Part shown: positions 42,050 to 50,309 of the stretch, one piece after another
How the letters are laid out: each line of letters opens with the position of its first letter
How positions within the stretch are numbered: the first letter of the stretch is position 1
The notes under the pieces: model-generated
The model's database searches: none
What the model saw: the letters and a program-made list of their open reading frames with translations, nothing else
What the model was told of the DNA's origin: nothing
From: Asticcacaulis sp. UBA2476
Lineage (GTDB): Bacteria; Pseudomonadota; Alphaproteobacteria; Caulobacterales; Caulobacteraceae
Length of the DNA: 64,000 nucleotides
Assembly: GCA_002342035.1 (NCBI GenBank)
Contig: DDPE01000035.1
Coordinates: forward strand, 1-64,000
Direction of reading: 5' to 3'
Translations under genes and position numbers: made by a program

Positions 42050-43414
42050 TTAGCCTGCCCGCAGCGTCTTGAAGAAGCCGTCAACATAGCGGCTGAGGTC
42101 TTCGGATTGTTCATTGAGCATGCGGGTCGCCTGATCGACTTTGGATGTGGCTTCGCCGGTATCACCTACGGCTGAGTTGAGCGATTCGACATTGCCGGAC
42201 AGTTCCGCCGCCCCGTTTGAGACGCTATGGATGCTGGCGGTGATCTCATTAGTCGCGGTCGATTGTTCTTCCATCGCCGCAGCAATGGCCGTAGCGGTCG
42301 CTTCGACATCACCGATCGACTCAACGATCCGGCCAATGGAGTCCACCGCCTTGCCGGTCGATTGCTGAATGTCCTGAATCTGTTTGGCGATCTCGGTCGT
42401 CGCCCGCGCGGTCTGGTCGGCCAGTTGCTTGACTTCGGTAGCCACGACCGCAAAGCCTTTGCCGGCATCACCGGCGCGGGCGGCCTCAATGGTCGCGTTG
42501 AGCGCCAGCAAATTGGTCTGAGAGGCAATTCCCTGAATCAGTTGCAGGATTTCCCCGATCTTAAGCACCGAGGTCGATAGCTGCGCAACCTCTTGGGATG
42601 AGGTTCCGGCCATCTGAGCCACCGTGCGGATGCCGTGGGAGGCGCCGTGGACCTGAGAGGCGATTTCCTGAATGGCCTTGCTCATTTCTTCGGATGCCGA
42701 AGCCACCGACGACACATCCATGCTGGAGCGTTGGGCGATGCTGGCGACGCTTTCGGAACTGGTCTGGGCGATGGTCACGACGGAGCTTAACACCTGCGAG
42801 GTCGTGCCAAGATCATCGGTGCTGCGGTTGACGTTTCTGAGGATTTCATCCAGCCGAATCTCAAACTCACCAATCGCCGTTTCAATGACCGTGTTTTTAC
42901 GGTTCAGTTCGCCGACTACCGCGTCCTGATAGGTCGAAATCGCGATATCAAGATCAATGAATACCGCCTTATTGACGGCCACGAGTGCTGCGGCAGATTG
43001 CTTGTTGTTGAAGCGATAATGGCTGACGATCAGTTCGGCCAGAGCGTCGGTGACATACTGATAGGCGGCGATATACCAGCGCGGTTCAAGCCCGATGCGG
43101 TAGTGGGTATTGCCGATGCGGTAAGAGCTTTCAAAATAGGCATCGGAAAAGCCGGAATTGAACAGGCCCTGCCAGTGCCGCTTTTGCGCGGCCTTCAGCG
43201 CCGGTTCACGGTCGCCGATCATCCGCCCCAGCCCCTCATCGGTGCGGACATGGCGGTAAAAGCCATCCAGAATCCGATCAAGCTGCGGCTCAATGAACAG
43301 CCACACTTTCTTGAGCGTGGCGATATCGGCGGGTTCGATACGGGCGAATGCCAGACGCTGGCGGGTGGTTTGGGTGGCAGCGTGGGTCAAAGCAAAAGCC
43401 CCTATAAACGACAT
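42050..43414 (-). CDS. Globin-coupled methyl-accepting chemotaxis protein
   Basis: 454 residues. N-terminal protoglobin sensor domain (~20-180) with the likely heme histidine in YRIGNTHYRIGLEPRWYIAAY. Then a helical linker and a cytoplasmic signalling domain with the hairpin tip QTNLLALNATIEAARAGDAGKGFAVVATEVKQLADQT. No membrane segment, so it is a soluble oxygen or redox sensor acting on CheA. A family of this kind (HemAT-like) is common in alphaproteobacteria. No che genes are adjacent. Confidence 0.93.
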   Translation of the reverse strand: MSFIGAFALTHAATQTTRQRLAFARIEPADIATLKKVWLFIEPQLDRILDGFYRHVRTDEGLGRMIGDREPALKAAQKRHWQGLFNSGFSDAYFESSYRIGNTHYRIGLEPRWYIAAYQYVTDALAELIVSHYRFNNKQSAAALVAVNKAVFIDLDIAISTYQDAVVGELNRKNTVIETAIGEFEIRLDEILRNVNRSTDDLGTTSQVLSSVVTIAQTSSESVASIAQRSSMDVSSVASASEEMSKAIQEIASQVHGASHGIRTVAQMAGTSSQEVAQLSTSVLKIGEILQLIQGIASQTNLLALNATIEAARAGDAGKGFAVVATEVKQLADQTARATTEIAKQIQDIQQSTGKAVDSIGRIVESIGDVEATATAIAAAMEEQSTATNEITASIHSVSNGAAELSGNVESLNSAVGDTGEATSKVDQATRMLNEQSEDLSRYVDGFFKTLRAG

Positions 43415-43599
43415 GGATTACAAGGCCGTTTTCAACCTGAAAGGGTTAATAAAGATTTGCTGCGAGATAGTCTCAACCCCCTCGCAACCCCAGATAGTCA
43501 ACCGGTTACCGCAAATATAAAATTCAAAATAACAGCGTTCGGAAATATTTACATCTCACGCCGAACCTGACACAACTAAGACACTGTTTTTATTTAATA

Positions 43600-43605
43600 T
43601 ATAAT
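43600..43605 (+). promoter_or_regulatory. Putative -10 element before the CE15 gene
   Basis: TATAAT in an A+T-rich stretch 27 bases before the ATG. The -35 is not clear. The ribosome site is the G-run (GGGGGGG) just before the start. Confidence 0.35.
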
Positions 43606-43631
43606 ACAATACGGCCATCAGGGGGGGCACA

Positions 43632-44885
43632 ATGAAAAAAATTTCCGCGACACTGCTCATTTTGGCGGCGCTGGCACTTGCCAAAGGCGCAATCGCACAG
43701 GATATGTCCGCACTTCCGCCCATTCTGGGCCCCAAGGTTTATAAGGGCACGCGGCTGCCGGAGGCGAACAGCCCTCATGACTGGCGTACTCTGCGCGCGC
43801 CCTTGCTGAAATCCATATTTCAGGCCGAAGTCTATGGCCGCCTGCCCGTGCCCAACCCACTCAACCTGATCTCGAAAACCACCGTCGATGAGGCGGCTTT
43901 TGGCGGTCTGGGGCGGCTGGAAGAGGCGGTTTTGGCCTCTGATGCGCTCAAGGTGCGACTACATGTCGCCTATATATTACCCAATACACCCGGCCCCCAT
44001 CCGGTCGTGATCGTCACGGCCTTCTGCGGCAATGGCTCGACCTTCTCAGACGACCGTTTAAGTCTGCCCGCCGGGGGCCTGCCGGAATTTTGCGCGCGTT
44101 TTAAGGACGCACCACCGCCCGCCGCTGACGATCCTGATCCGTACCTGTTTGCGTCACCCATTGAGACCTTGCTGAAACGCGGCTATGCGGTCGCCAGTTT
44201 TGCCACCGCAGACCTTGTCATCGACGAGAAGGACACGGCTATAATCCCCCTGCACCTCATGAACCCCACAGCCCCGCCGGATGAACGCTTAGGCGCCATC
44301 GCCGCCTGGGGCTGGGGCTATTCAAAGGTGATTGATTTCCTCGAAACTGATCCGCGCTTTGATCCGAAACGTCAGGCTATCTATGGCCATTCGCGCAATG
44401 GCAAGGCCGCCATGACGGCCGCTGCCTTTGATGATCGCATCGATCTGGTCTTTGCCCACCAATCCGGTCGCGGCGGGGCCAGCCTGTCGCGCAGCCCGGT
44501 CGGTGAGCAGGTTTCCAACATCACCGGCGGGTTTCCGCACTGGTTTGCCCCCAACTATGCCCGTTACAGCGACGATCCGAACCGGCTGCCGGTCGATCAG
44601 CATGAACTGATCGGCCTGATCGCGCCGCGTCCGGTACTATTGGGCGCAGGCGTCGACGATCAGTGGGCCGATCCGGAAGGGGCGTGGCAAGCCGCCATCG
44701 CGGCCACGCCGGTCTATCAGCTTATGGGCCACAAGGGCCTGACCCAGACCACGCGCGAAACGCCGGATATGAGCGCCGATATCGCCTATTTCCTGCGCCC
44801 CGGACGACATGGCACGACCCGTAGCGACTGGGGCCGGTTCATGGATTTTATGGATGCCCATTTCAAAACGCCCCGCAAACCTTAA
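43632..44885 (+). CDS. CE15-type glucuronoyl esterase
   Basis: 417 residues with a signal peptide (KKISATLLILAALALAKGAIAQ). An alpha/beta hydrolase with the CE15 motif GHSRNGK (Ser254) and the late histidine in GRHGTTRSDW (His393). These enzymes cut ester bonds between lignin and glucuronoxylan. At the position where many members have Glu in ESGxGG, this protein has Gln277 (QSGRGG). The catalytic acid may instead be an Asp in GAGVDDQWADPEG, an arrangement discussed for some bacterial members. It fits the hemicellulose-related genes in the window. Confidence 0.86.
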   Translation: MKKISATLLILAALALAKGAIAQDMSALPPILGPKVYKGTRLPEANSPHDWRTLRAPLLKSIFQAEVYGRLPVPNPLNLISKTTVDEAAFGGLGRLEEAVLASDALKVRLHVAYILPNTPGPHPVVIVTAFCGNGSTFSDDRLSLPAGGLPEFCARFKDAPPPAADDPDPYLFASPIETLLKRGYAVASFATADLVIDEKDTAIIPLHLMNPTAPPDERLGAIAAWGWGYSKVIDFLETDPRFDPKRQAIYGHSRNGKAAMTAAAFDDRIDLVFAHQSGRGGASLSRSPVGEQVSNITGGFPHWFAPNYARYSDDPNRLPVDQHELIGLIAPRPVLLGAGVDDQWADPEGAWQAAIAATPVYQLMGHKGLTQTTRETPDMSADIAYFLRPGRHGTTRSDWGRFMDFMDAHFKTPRKP

Positions 44886-45071
44886 ACCCGCGCCCGCCCT
44901 TAAAGGACTGTGCTTCTGACCACACTTTTTTGAGGATTTTTATCAAACTCACGCCAATTTGCTGTTTTGTTTACGTATGCCTGTGTTAAGTCTCACACAG
45001 ACCGTGAACCGGGCTATGAGTCCCGTTCATCCGGCGTTTTCCGATCATGGCATACCCGTAAAGGCATAAGA

Positions 45072-45578
45072 ATGAGCGACGATCAGATCAGCATGGACCA
45101 CATGGACTATGCAAACCTGACCCAGACGGCCCTGAGAGGCGTAATCCGCTCAGCGCTGACACGCGCGACCACGCCCGAAGGCCTGCCCGGCGAACATCAT
45201 TTCTACGTCACCTTCCTGACCCGTTTTGAGGGTGTTCAGGTGCCGGCCGATCTGCTGGCCAAGTATCCCCATGATATCACCATCGTCCTGCAACATCAGT
45301 TCCGCGACCTTAAGGTGCTGGAAAACCTGTTTACGGTGACCTTGAGCTTTGGCGGCGCGCCCAAGGTTTTGGTGGTGCCCTACACGGCGATCACGCGTTT
45401 TTATGACCCCAGCGTGCAGTTCATTCTCGAATTCGACGTCGTTGAAGGTGATGAAGACGAGGATGATCTCAGTCAGGACCTCAGCATCACGCCGATGGCG
45501 AACATCGACAGACCCGACCCCCTGCCCGAAGACGCTGGCCCTAAGGTCGTTTCCCTCGATCAGTTCCGGAAAAAATAG
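45072..45578 (+). CDS. sspB: SspB-family ClpXP adaptor
   Basis: 168 residues, starting MSDDQISMDHMDYANLTQTALRGVIRSALTRA. The family core is HHFYVTFLTRFEGVQVPADLLAKYPHDITIVLQHQFRDL, then KVLVVPYTAITRFYDPSVQFILEFD. A flexible acidic linker and a C-terminal ClpX-binding-type tail (KVVSLDQFRKK) follow. It tethers ssrA-tagged proteins to ClpXP. AAGG precedes the ATG; the frame is open upstream without family similarity. It lies ~3 kb from ssrA, whose tag it recognises. Confidence 0.94.
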   Translation: MSDDQISMDHMDYANLTQTALRGVIRSALTRATTPEGLPGEHHFYVTFLTRFEGVQVPADLLAKYPHDITIVLQHQFRDLKVLENLFTVTLSFGGAPKVLVVPYTAITRFYDPSVQFILEFDVVEGDEDEDDLSQDLSITPMANIDRPDPLPEDAGPKVVSLDQFRKK

Positions 45579-45606
45579 CCTCTTATTCTTAAGATAAAAA
45601 TTAAAA

Positions 45607-47814
45607 ATGCCCGCGCCTATGCCCTCTGGTTTTTTGCCTCGCCTTTCAAAAACCCCTGGCCTGTGCGGTGCGCTGGCCGGTCTGGTTTTCGGCCTGATGG
45701 GTCTGCAGGCAACCGCGGCACCGCCATCTGAAACCGCGCCGCCCCCCGCTGAGGCCTCGGCCCCGCCAATTACTCCACCCGCTCAGACGGCTCCCGCCTT
45801 GCCTAGGCCTGCGCCGAAAGCGGCACTACGCCCTAAACCGGCCACCTCCCCCGCAGCCGCACCAGACCTTCCCGTCGCCGACGCAGTGCCCGCCAGTGCC
45901 GCCGACATCGAAGCCTTCACCGACAGTGTCATACCGGCCTTGATGAAGCGCGATCATGTGCTGGGCACGACCGTGGCCATTGTTCAGGGCGGCAAACCCC
46001 TGCTGATCAAGGGCTACGGCTATGACCGCCTGAGCCCGGCCCGCGCGACGAACGGCTATACCAGCCTGTTTCGCATAGGCTCGATCACCAAGACCTTTAC
46101 CTGGATCGTCGCCCGACAGGAGATCGAGGCCGGACGTATCAAACTTGACGGCCCCATTGCCGATTACCTGCCGCCAGATATCTACCGGGAGGATCGCCGC
46201 TATAAACCCTTGCGGATGCGCGACCTGATGGCCCACACCACCGGCTATGAGGACACCAGCCTTGGGCACCTGTTCCAGCTTGACCCGACCCATCTTCAGG
46301 GTACCGATTCCTATCTGCGCCGTCATACGCCGATGCGGGTACGTGATCGCGGCCAGTTCTCCAGCTATTCCAATTTCGGGGCGGCGTTGGCGGCCATGAC
46401 GGTCGTGCAGACCTCAAAGGCGCGCGATGTCCCCGGCCTGATGGAAGCCCGCATCTTCAAGCCGCTGGGTCTCAGCCACACCACTCTACGTGAGCCCTAC
46501 GATCCGCAAACCTCCTTAAGCGAACTGCCCACGCCGATGAGCCGCGATCTGGCAGCGAAGTTATCGAGCGGCTTTTTGTGGGACGGCGCGACCTGGCAGA
46601 CCGAGCCCTTTGACCACACCATCGCCATGTCCGGCGCGCTGGGGGCTTCGTCAACCGCCGCCGATATGTCGCGCTACATGGCGCTGTTGCTCAGCAACGG
46701 TCAACTGGACGGCGTGCAGATTTTCGGCCCATCATCGGCCAATGCTTTCCGCAGTCCGCTGTTGAAACTGCCCAAGGGCTATAATGGCTGGGCGTCGGGC
46801 TTTGTGATGCGTGAGCACCCGTCCGGCGTCATGACCTATGGCCACGGGGGTGCTACCCTATGGTTCAATGCCAATATGATTCTGGTGCCGGAACTGGATA
46901 TCGGCATCTATGTCGCCGCCAACACCCAGACGGGTGAAGCCTTGACCGAAGCCTATCCTGATCTATTGCTGGCCCACCTTAAGGGCGAAAGCCCAAACCC
47001 GGCGCCGCTTCGTCCCGGCAGCGACATGAGCTACGGCAGTCACCGCCCCTATTACGATGTCATTGCCGGTCAATATGCCTCGACCCGCCGCGCCTATAGC
47101 GGGTTGGAGGGCGCCATCACCCGCCTGATCAATACGGTCGATGTAGATTTTGACACCAATGGCCGCATGATCCTGTCATCCGGCGACGGCATGGCCGCTT
47201 ATGTCCCGGCGGGTACGTCCGGCTTTTTCCTGCCCGAAGACCGCGGCAACTCCGGCACCGGCCTTAATTCCGGCAGCCTTCGGGTGGCGTTTAAGCCCGA
47301 AGGCGGCAAGGCGGTGGCCTTTGAGACCTCATCGAATATGACGCGCTATGAGCGCATCGGTTGGGTGCATAACCCGCAGACCTTGGGCGGTTTCACCAAA
47401 CTGGTGCTGGTCAGTTGCCTTGTGGTGCTGGTCGGACTGACGCGCCAGCACCATCAGAATAATCCGACCGAGGCCCAAACGCGCGCGGCGTGGCTGTCAT
47501 ACGCGATTGCGTTTATGTGGCTTTTGGCCATCTGGGCGTTCAGCGACTGGCGAGCGGGGCTGGGGTCTGATCCCTCCAGCCTGTTTATCAACTGGCCGAG
47601 CGGCATGGTGCGCATGGCGTCGGGGCTTGCGTTTCTGGCCGCTCTTGGCACGGCACTACAGTTCGCCCTGATGTTCTGGGTATGGCAGGATGCCCAGTAC
47701 TATACCGATGGCTGGAGCCTGACGCAGAAAATCGGCCACACGGCGCTGATGGCATTCTGGGCGCTGTATAGCCTTGTGCTCGTCATGTGGGGCGCGCTGA
47801 ACTGGTGGAGTTAA
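45607..47814 (+). CDS. Serine beta-lactamase-like/penicillin-binding protein with C-terminal membrane domain
   Basis: 735 residues: signal or membrane segment at the N-terminus, a Pro/Ala-rich linker (~40-95), and a class C beta-lactamase-like domain (~100-460) with SITK (Ser159), YSN (Tyr ~254) and YGHGGA. A beta-rich domain follows, then four C-terminal membrane segments (~600-733). This layout occurs in membrane esterases/peptidases rather than true beta-lactamases, so antibiotic resistance should not be assumed. It lies 28 bases after sspB and has no clear ribosome site. Confidence 0.88.
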   Translation: MPAPMPSGFLPRLSKTPGLCGALAGLVFGLMGLQATAAPPSETAPPPAEASAPPITPPAQTAPALPRPAPKAALRPKPATSPAAAPDLPVADAVPASAADIEAFTDSVIPALMKRDHVLGTTVAIVQGGKPLLIKGYGYDRLSPARATNGYTSLFRIGSITKTFTWIVARQEIEAGRIKLDGPIADYLPPDIYREDRRYKPLRMRDLMAHTTGYEDTSLGHLFQLDPTHLQGTDSYLRRHTPMRVRDRGQFSSYSNFGAALAAMTVVQTSKARDVPGLMEARIFKPLGLSHTTLREPYDPQTSLSELPTPMSRDLAAKLSSGFLWDGATWQTEPFDHTIAMSGALGASSTAADMSRYMALLLSNGQLDGVQIFGPSSANAFRSPLLKLPKGYNGWASGFVMREHPSGVMTYGHGGATLWFNANMILVPELDIGIYVAANTQTGEALTEAYPDLLLAHLKGESPNPAPLRPGSDMSYGSHRPYYDVIAGQYASTRRAYSGLEGAITRLINTVDVDFDTNGRMILSSGDGMAAYVPAGTSGFFLPEDRGNSGTGLNSGSLRVAFKPEGGKAVAFETSSNMTRYERIGWVHNPQTLGGFTKLVLVSCLVVLVGLTRQHHQNNPTEAQTRAAWLSYAIAFMWLLAIWAFSDWRAGLGSDPSSLFINWPSGMVRMASGLAFLAALGTALQFALMFWVWQDAQYYTDGWSLTQKIGHTALMAFWALYSLVLVMWGALNWWS

Positions 47815-47831
47815 TAGGCTTCACCCAAAAG

Positions 47832-47848
47832 TTTACCCTCCGGGTAAA
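47832..47848. terminator. Hairpin between convergent genes
   Basis: TTTACCC-TCC-GGGTAAA, a 7-bp stem midway between the serine hydrolase (+) and the 135-aa gene (-). Confidence 0.5.
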
Positions 47849-47863
47849 TACATTTTGGCCGAC

Positions 47864-48271
47864 TTACCCTGCTTCAAAAACCTGAAGCATCATATCGGCG
47901 CGGTGCTCATCATCGGGGCTAAGCATACCTGAATTAATCGCCCCCTGAATGACGTAAGCCTCGGTAACGGTTCTGATTATACCGCGTTTAAGTATCCGCT
48001 CATGGCCCTTGCCATATTTCGCGATCATCCATTTAATTGTCGGCAGCCCCTGCGCCTCCAGTGCCTGTTCGATAGCCGATAACCGTTCTTGCGAAAGATC
48101 ATTGGCAAATTCAAAAACATCAGGGATCGTTGCCTTAATACTCTTACGCTTATGCGAATCCGACATCCCGTATAATTGGTTCAAATCTAAATGATAGGCA
48201 CCATTGGACTGCAAGTTTGTAAACACTCCGAAAAATGTCAGGTGCTCATCAAGTGTGAACTGTTTTGTCAT
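47864..48271 (-). CDS. Hypothetical protein, last gene of a four-gene cassette
   Basis: Not recognised. 135 residues, soluble, mainly helical, no signal peptide, two Lys/Arg-rich stretches (SHKRKSIKATIP and KYGKGHERILKRGIIR). It begins 20 bases after the RusA-like gene and is A+T-richer than the surrounding core genes. Probably cotranscribed with the three genes upstream of it. Confidence 0.6.
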   Translation of the reverse strand: MTKQFTLDEHLTFFGVFTNLQSNGAYHLDLNQLYGMSDSHKRKSIKATIPDVFEFANDLSQERLSAIEQALEAQGLPTIKWMIAKYGKGHERILKRGIIRTVTEAYVIQGAINSGMLSPDDEHRADMMLQVFEAG

Positions 48272-48291
48272 TACCGCCCCTTCGGAACTGA

Positions 48292-48648
48292 TTAGCGTTT
48301 CAGGGCATAGACCTTGATGTGTATCTGCTCGCGTTCGCCTTCATGGCGCTCGACCAAAAGGCGGGCCACCTGGCTGTCGTCGTGAAACACAAAGCCCTTG
48401 ATCGCATCCAGCAAAGCCTTGGCGAGATTATCTAGGTCCATCCACGGCGGATCACCGATATGCTCCATGCGAATTTCGACGCCGTAATCGCCGTAGGCCG
48501 GACGCGCACCCCTCCATTCCTTCCGGAAAAATTCATAGACCAGCGGTTTATAATAGCGCCCCTGCGTCGTCAAACCGTCGATCAGGATTTCAATCCCTTC
48601 CTCAGTCTCTCGCGCCCGCACTTTTCCCGAAGCGATCCAGTCACTCAT
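48292..48648 (-). CDS. RusA-like endodeoxyribonuclease
   Basis: 118 residues. The C-terminal half WMDLDNLAKALLDAIKGFVFHDDSQVARLLVERHEG matches RusA Holliday-junction resolvases: the acidic residues D71 and D73 in DLDN and D90/D91 in HDD correspond to the catalytic Asp residues, and the length equals the usual 120. RusA is normally phage-borne and cuts four-way junctions. Start at 48648 is fixed by a 4-base overlap (ATGA) with the upstream gene, so the two are translationally coupled. No phage genes are near. Confidence 0.8.
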   Translation of the reverse strand: MSDWIASGKVRARETEEGIEILIDGLTTQGRYYKPLVYEFFRKEWRGARPAYGDYGVEIRMEHIGDPPWMDLDNLAKALLDAIKGFVFHDDSQVARLLVERHEGEREQIHIKVYALKR

Positions 48649-49271
48649 TGCGCACGCTGCCTCATCCACTCGCTCACCATCCACACATAGTCATGATATT
48701 CGACCTCCTCCGGCAACAGCGTCTGAGAGGCGCATAATACCGGCAAGACCTCAGTGAAACTGCGATATTCCGCCAGCATGGCCGCAGGCCCCGGCACCGT
48801 CCGCCGTTGTGAGACATGGCGCAACCATGTCGCCAAGGTCGTTATAAGATCGGTCGTGTTGTTATTATGGGCCTTGATATCGCTGCCGCTGATGTCGGAG
48901 ATAAATTTGCGAAAGCGATGCTCATCCCGGTCAAAAACCACGATCTTCTTTTTGGCCTGCACGTCACCGCCAAACTTCTTAGCCCCCAGAAACAGACCAA
49001 GTTCCAATGGCATATTAAAGCGCGGCAGCGGAAAATCAGCATCACCCGCAGGGCCGTCATATAGTCCGGTGTAGGAAATGTCATGCACGCCGAATTTACA
49101 TTCGGCAATTATGCGGCAAATTTTCTCATAGCGGATATCACCGACATCATCATCTTCACGGGCACAGCGCGGGTTAAAGCCGCTGCGGATCACCACAAAG
49201 ACGATCGCTTTGAAATGGGTGTCATAGTCGCGCGAAAACGGACAGTTGATAAACACATCCGCCGCGTTCAT
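48645..49271 (-). CDS. NDT/TIR-like conserved protein of unknown role
   Basis: 208 residues. Pattern: VFINCPFSRDYD (8-17), IVFVVIRSGFNPRCA (~23-37), RYEKICRIIAEC (~47-58), HDIS (63-66), RFNMPLELGLFLGAKKFGG (84-102) and VVFDRDEHRFRKFISDISGSDI (111-132). The order of strands and the glutamate in MPLELG (E90) resemble nucleoside deoxyribosyltransferase- and TIR-like folds, where such a Glu cleaves N-glycosidic bonds; this is a fold-level guess. Similar stand-alone proteins are scattered among bacteria without assigned function. Coupled to the RusA-like gene; preceded by a 59-residue gene three bases upstream. Confidence 0.65.
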   Translation of the reverse strand: MNAADVFINCPFSRDYDTHFKAIVFVVIRSGFNPRCAREDDDVGDIRYEKICRIIAECKFGVHDISYTGLYDGPAGDADFPLPRFNMPLELGLFLGAKKFGGDVQAKKKIVVFDRDEHRFRKFISDISGSDIKAHNNNTTDLITTLATWLRHVSQRRTVPGPAAMLAEYRSFTEVLPVLCASQTLLPEEVEYHDYVWMVSEWMRQRAQ

Positions 49272-49274
49272 GCC

Positions 49275-49454
49275 TTACGCGCTTTTAGCCGGTGATGTTT
49301 CCAGGGCTTTGGCCACCGCGTCGCGCAGTTCGCGCTCAGTAAAGTTCTTGGGCGGAAACTTAGGCCGCAGGATTTTCACGCCGTCCTTTGTCACGCCCAG
49401 AACCTTGGGGCGGGCGTCTTCTTTTTGAAACGATTTGGGTGCCTGCATGTTCAT
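49275..49454 (-). CDS. Small protein, 59 residues, first gene of the cassette
   Basis: Reads MNMQAPKSFQKEDARPKV and ends RELRDAVAKALETSPAKSA. It is charged and basic at the centre (TKDGVKILRPKFPPKNFTE), with a C-terminal helix. Three bases separate its stop from the next ATG. Codon choice is consistent with a real gene. Not recognised. Its size and position would fit an antitoxin or accessory subunit, but nothing in the sequence proves it. Confidence 0.6.
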   Translation of the reverse strand: MNMQAPKSFQKEDARPKVLGVTKDGVKILRPKFPPKNFTERELRDAVAKALETSPAKSA

Positions 49455-49507
49455 AGCTTCAATATCCGCCCCATACCTTAAAAAATCAAGTCAGCTTTCA
49501 AAATAAC

Positions 49508-50305
49508 CTAACGCGCCTGCACGGGCACAGTGACGTCGCACACTGAGAAATCAGCACCGCGTTCAGCACGTATCGTGGTCACATGAGCCTTAAACGCGGC
49601 CCCGGATACATCCATAACTTCAAGCTTGGGCCGCTCTGTTGCCGCTATATCCGCCAGCACCCTGACCCGCGTCATCGCATCCGGCGACACCGGCGGCTCA
49701 CCGGCATTAAGAGCCTTCACAATCTCAAAACCAGTCACCACGCGCCCGACCACCGTATAGTCCCGGTCCAGCCGCGACACATCCGACAGGGTAATATAAA
49801 GCTCACTATTGGCTGAGTTCTTGGGCTCATCATCGCGGCCCATACCGACTACACCGGCGCAATGCGTCCCCCACGCCCGAATGGCACGGGTCTTGATATG
49901 ATAATCATTGGTCGAGGCAAACGGCGTCGCCCCAATAAAGCCGACCGCACCGGTCACCGGTTTCGCCACCGTGTGATGCGGCGTGGCGTTTAGATTAAAT
50001 ACGGACTCCAGCGCAAGGTTCGGCAAGTCGCTTTTGCCGCCATCCTTATTGTTGGGATTGCCAGTCTGAGCCACAAACTGCGGGATGACGCGGTGAAACA
50101 ACAGGCCATCATAAAATCCGCGCCGTGTCAGGGTCTTGATGCGCTCGACCGCCTGCGGGGCCATTTCGGGCGACAGGGCGACAATCACTCGCCCTTTGGA
50201 CGTATCGACCACCAACGTGTTGTCCGCATCCAGCGACTTCCAATCCGCGGCGTGTGCACTACCGGCCACCATCAGGGCCGCAAGCCCTATCCCCCACATC
50301 TTCAT
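49508..50305 (-). CDS. Periplasmic peptidyl-prolyl isomerase (cyclophilin)
   Basis: 265 residues: signal peptide (KMWGIGLAALMVAGSAHA) and a cyclophilin domain with GRVIVALSPEMAPQAVERIKTL, GFYDGLLFHRVIPQFVAQTG, NSELYITL and DRDYTVVGRVVTGFEIV. The catalytic Arg is in FHRV. A central insert (~NATPHHTVAKPVTGAVGF...) makes it longer than PpiA. The C-terminal ~45 residues with a lone Cys are extra. It starts four bases after the helicase stop codon, so it is likely cotranscribed. Confidence 0.9.
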   Translation of the reverse strand: MKMWGIGLAALMVAGSAHAADWKSLDADNTLVVDTSKGRVIVALSPEMAPQAVERIKTLTRRGFYDGLLFHRVIPQFVAQTGNPNNKDGGKSDLPNLALESVFNLNATPHHTVAKPVTGAVGFIGATPFASTNDYHIKTRAIRAWGTHCAGVVGMGRDDEPKNSANSELYITLSDVSRLDRDYTVVGRVVTGFEIVKALNAGEPPVSPDAMTRVRVLADIAATERPKLEVMDVSGAAFKAHVTTIRAERGADFSVCDVTVPVQAR

Positions 50306-50309
50306 GCCC

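Noticed and set aside
45607..47814. Antibiotic-resistance beta-lactamase
   Set aside because: The domain has the SxxK/YSN/HGG motifs but is embedded in a large protein with C-terminal membrane segments, as in esterase/peptidase relatives; resistance is not supported.
48292..48648. Prophage remnant around the RusA-like gene
   Set aside because: No integrase, structural, lysis or regulatory phage genes are found within several kb, and the flanks are ordinary chromosomal genes.
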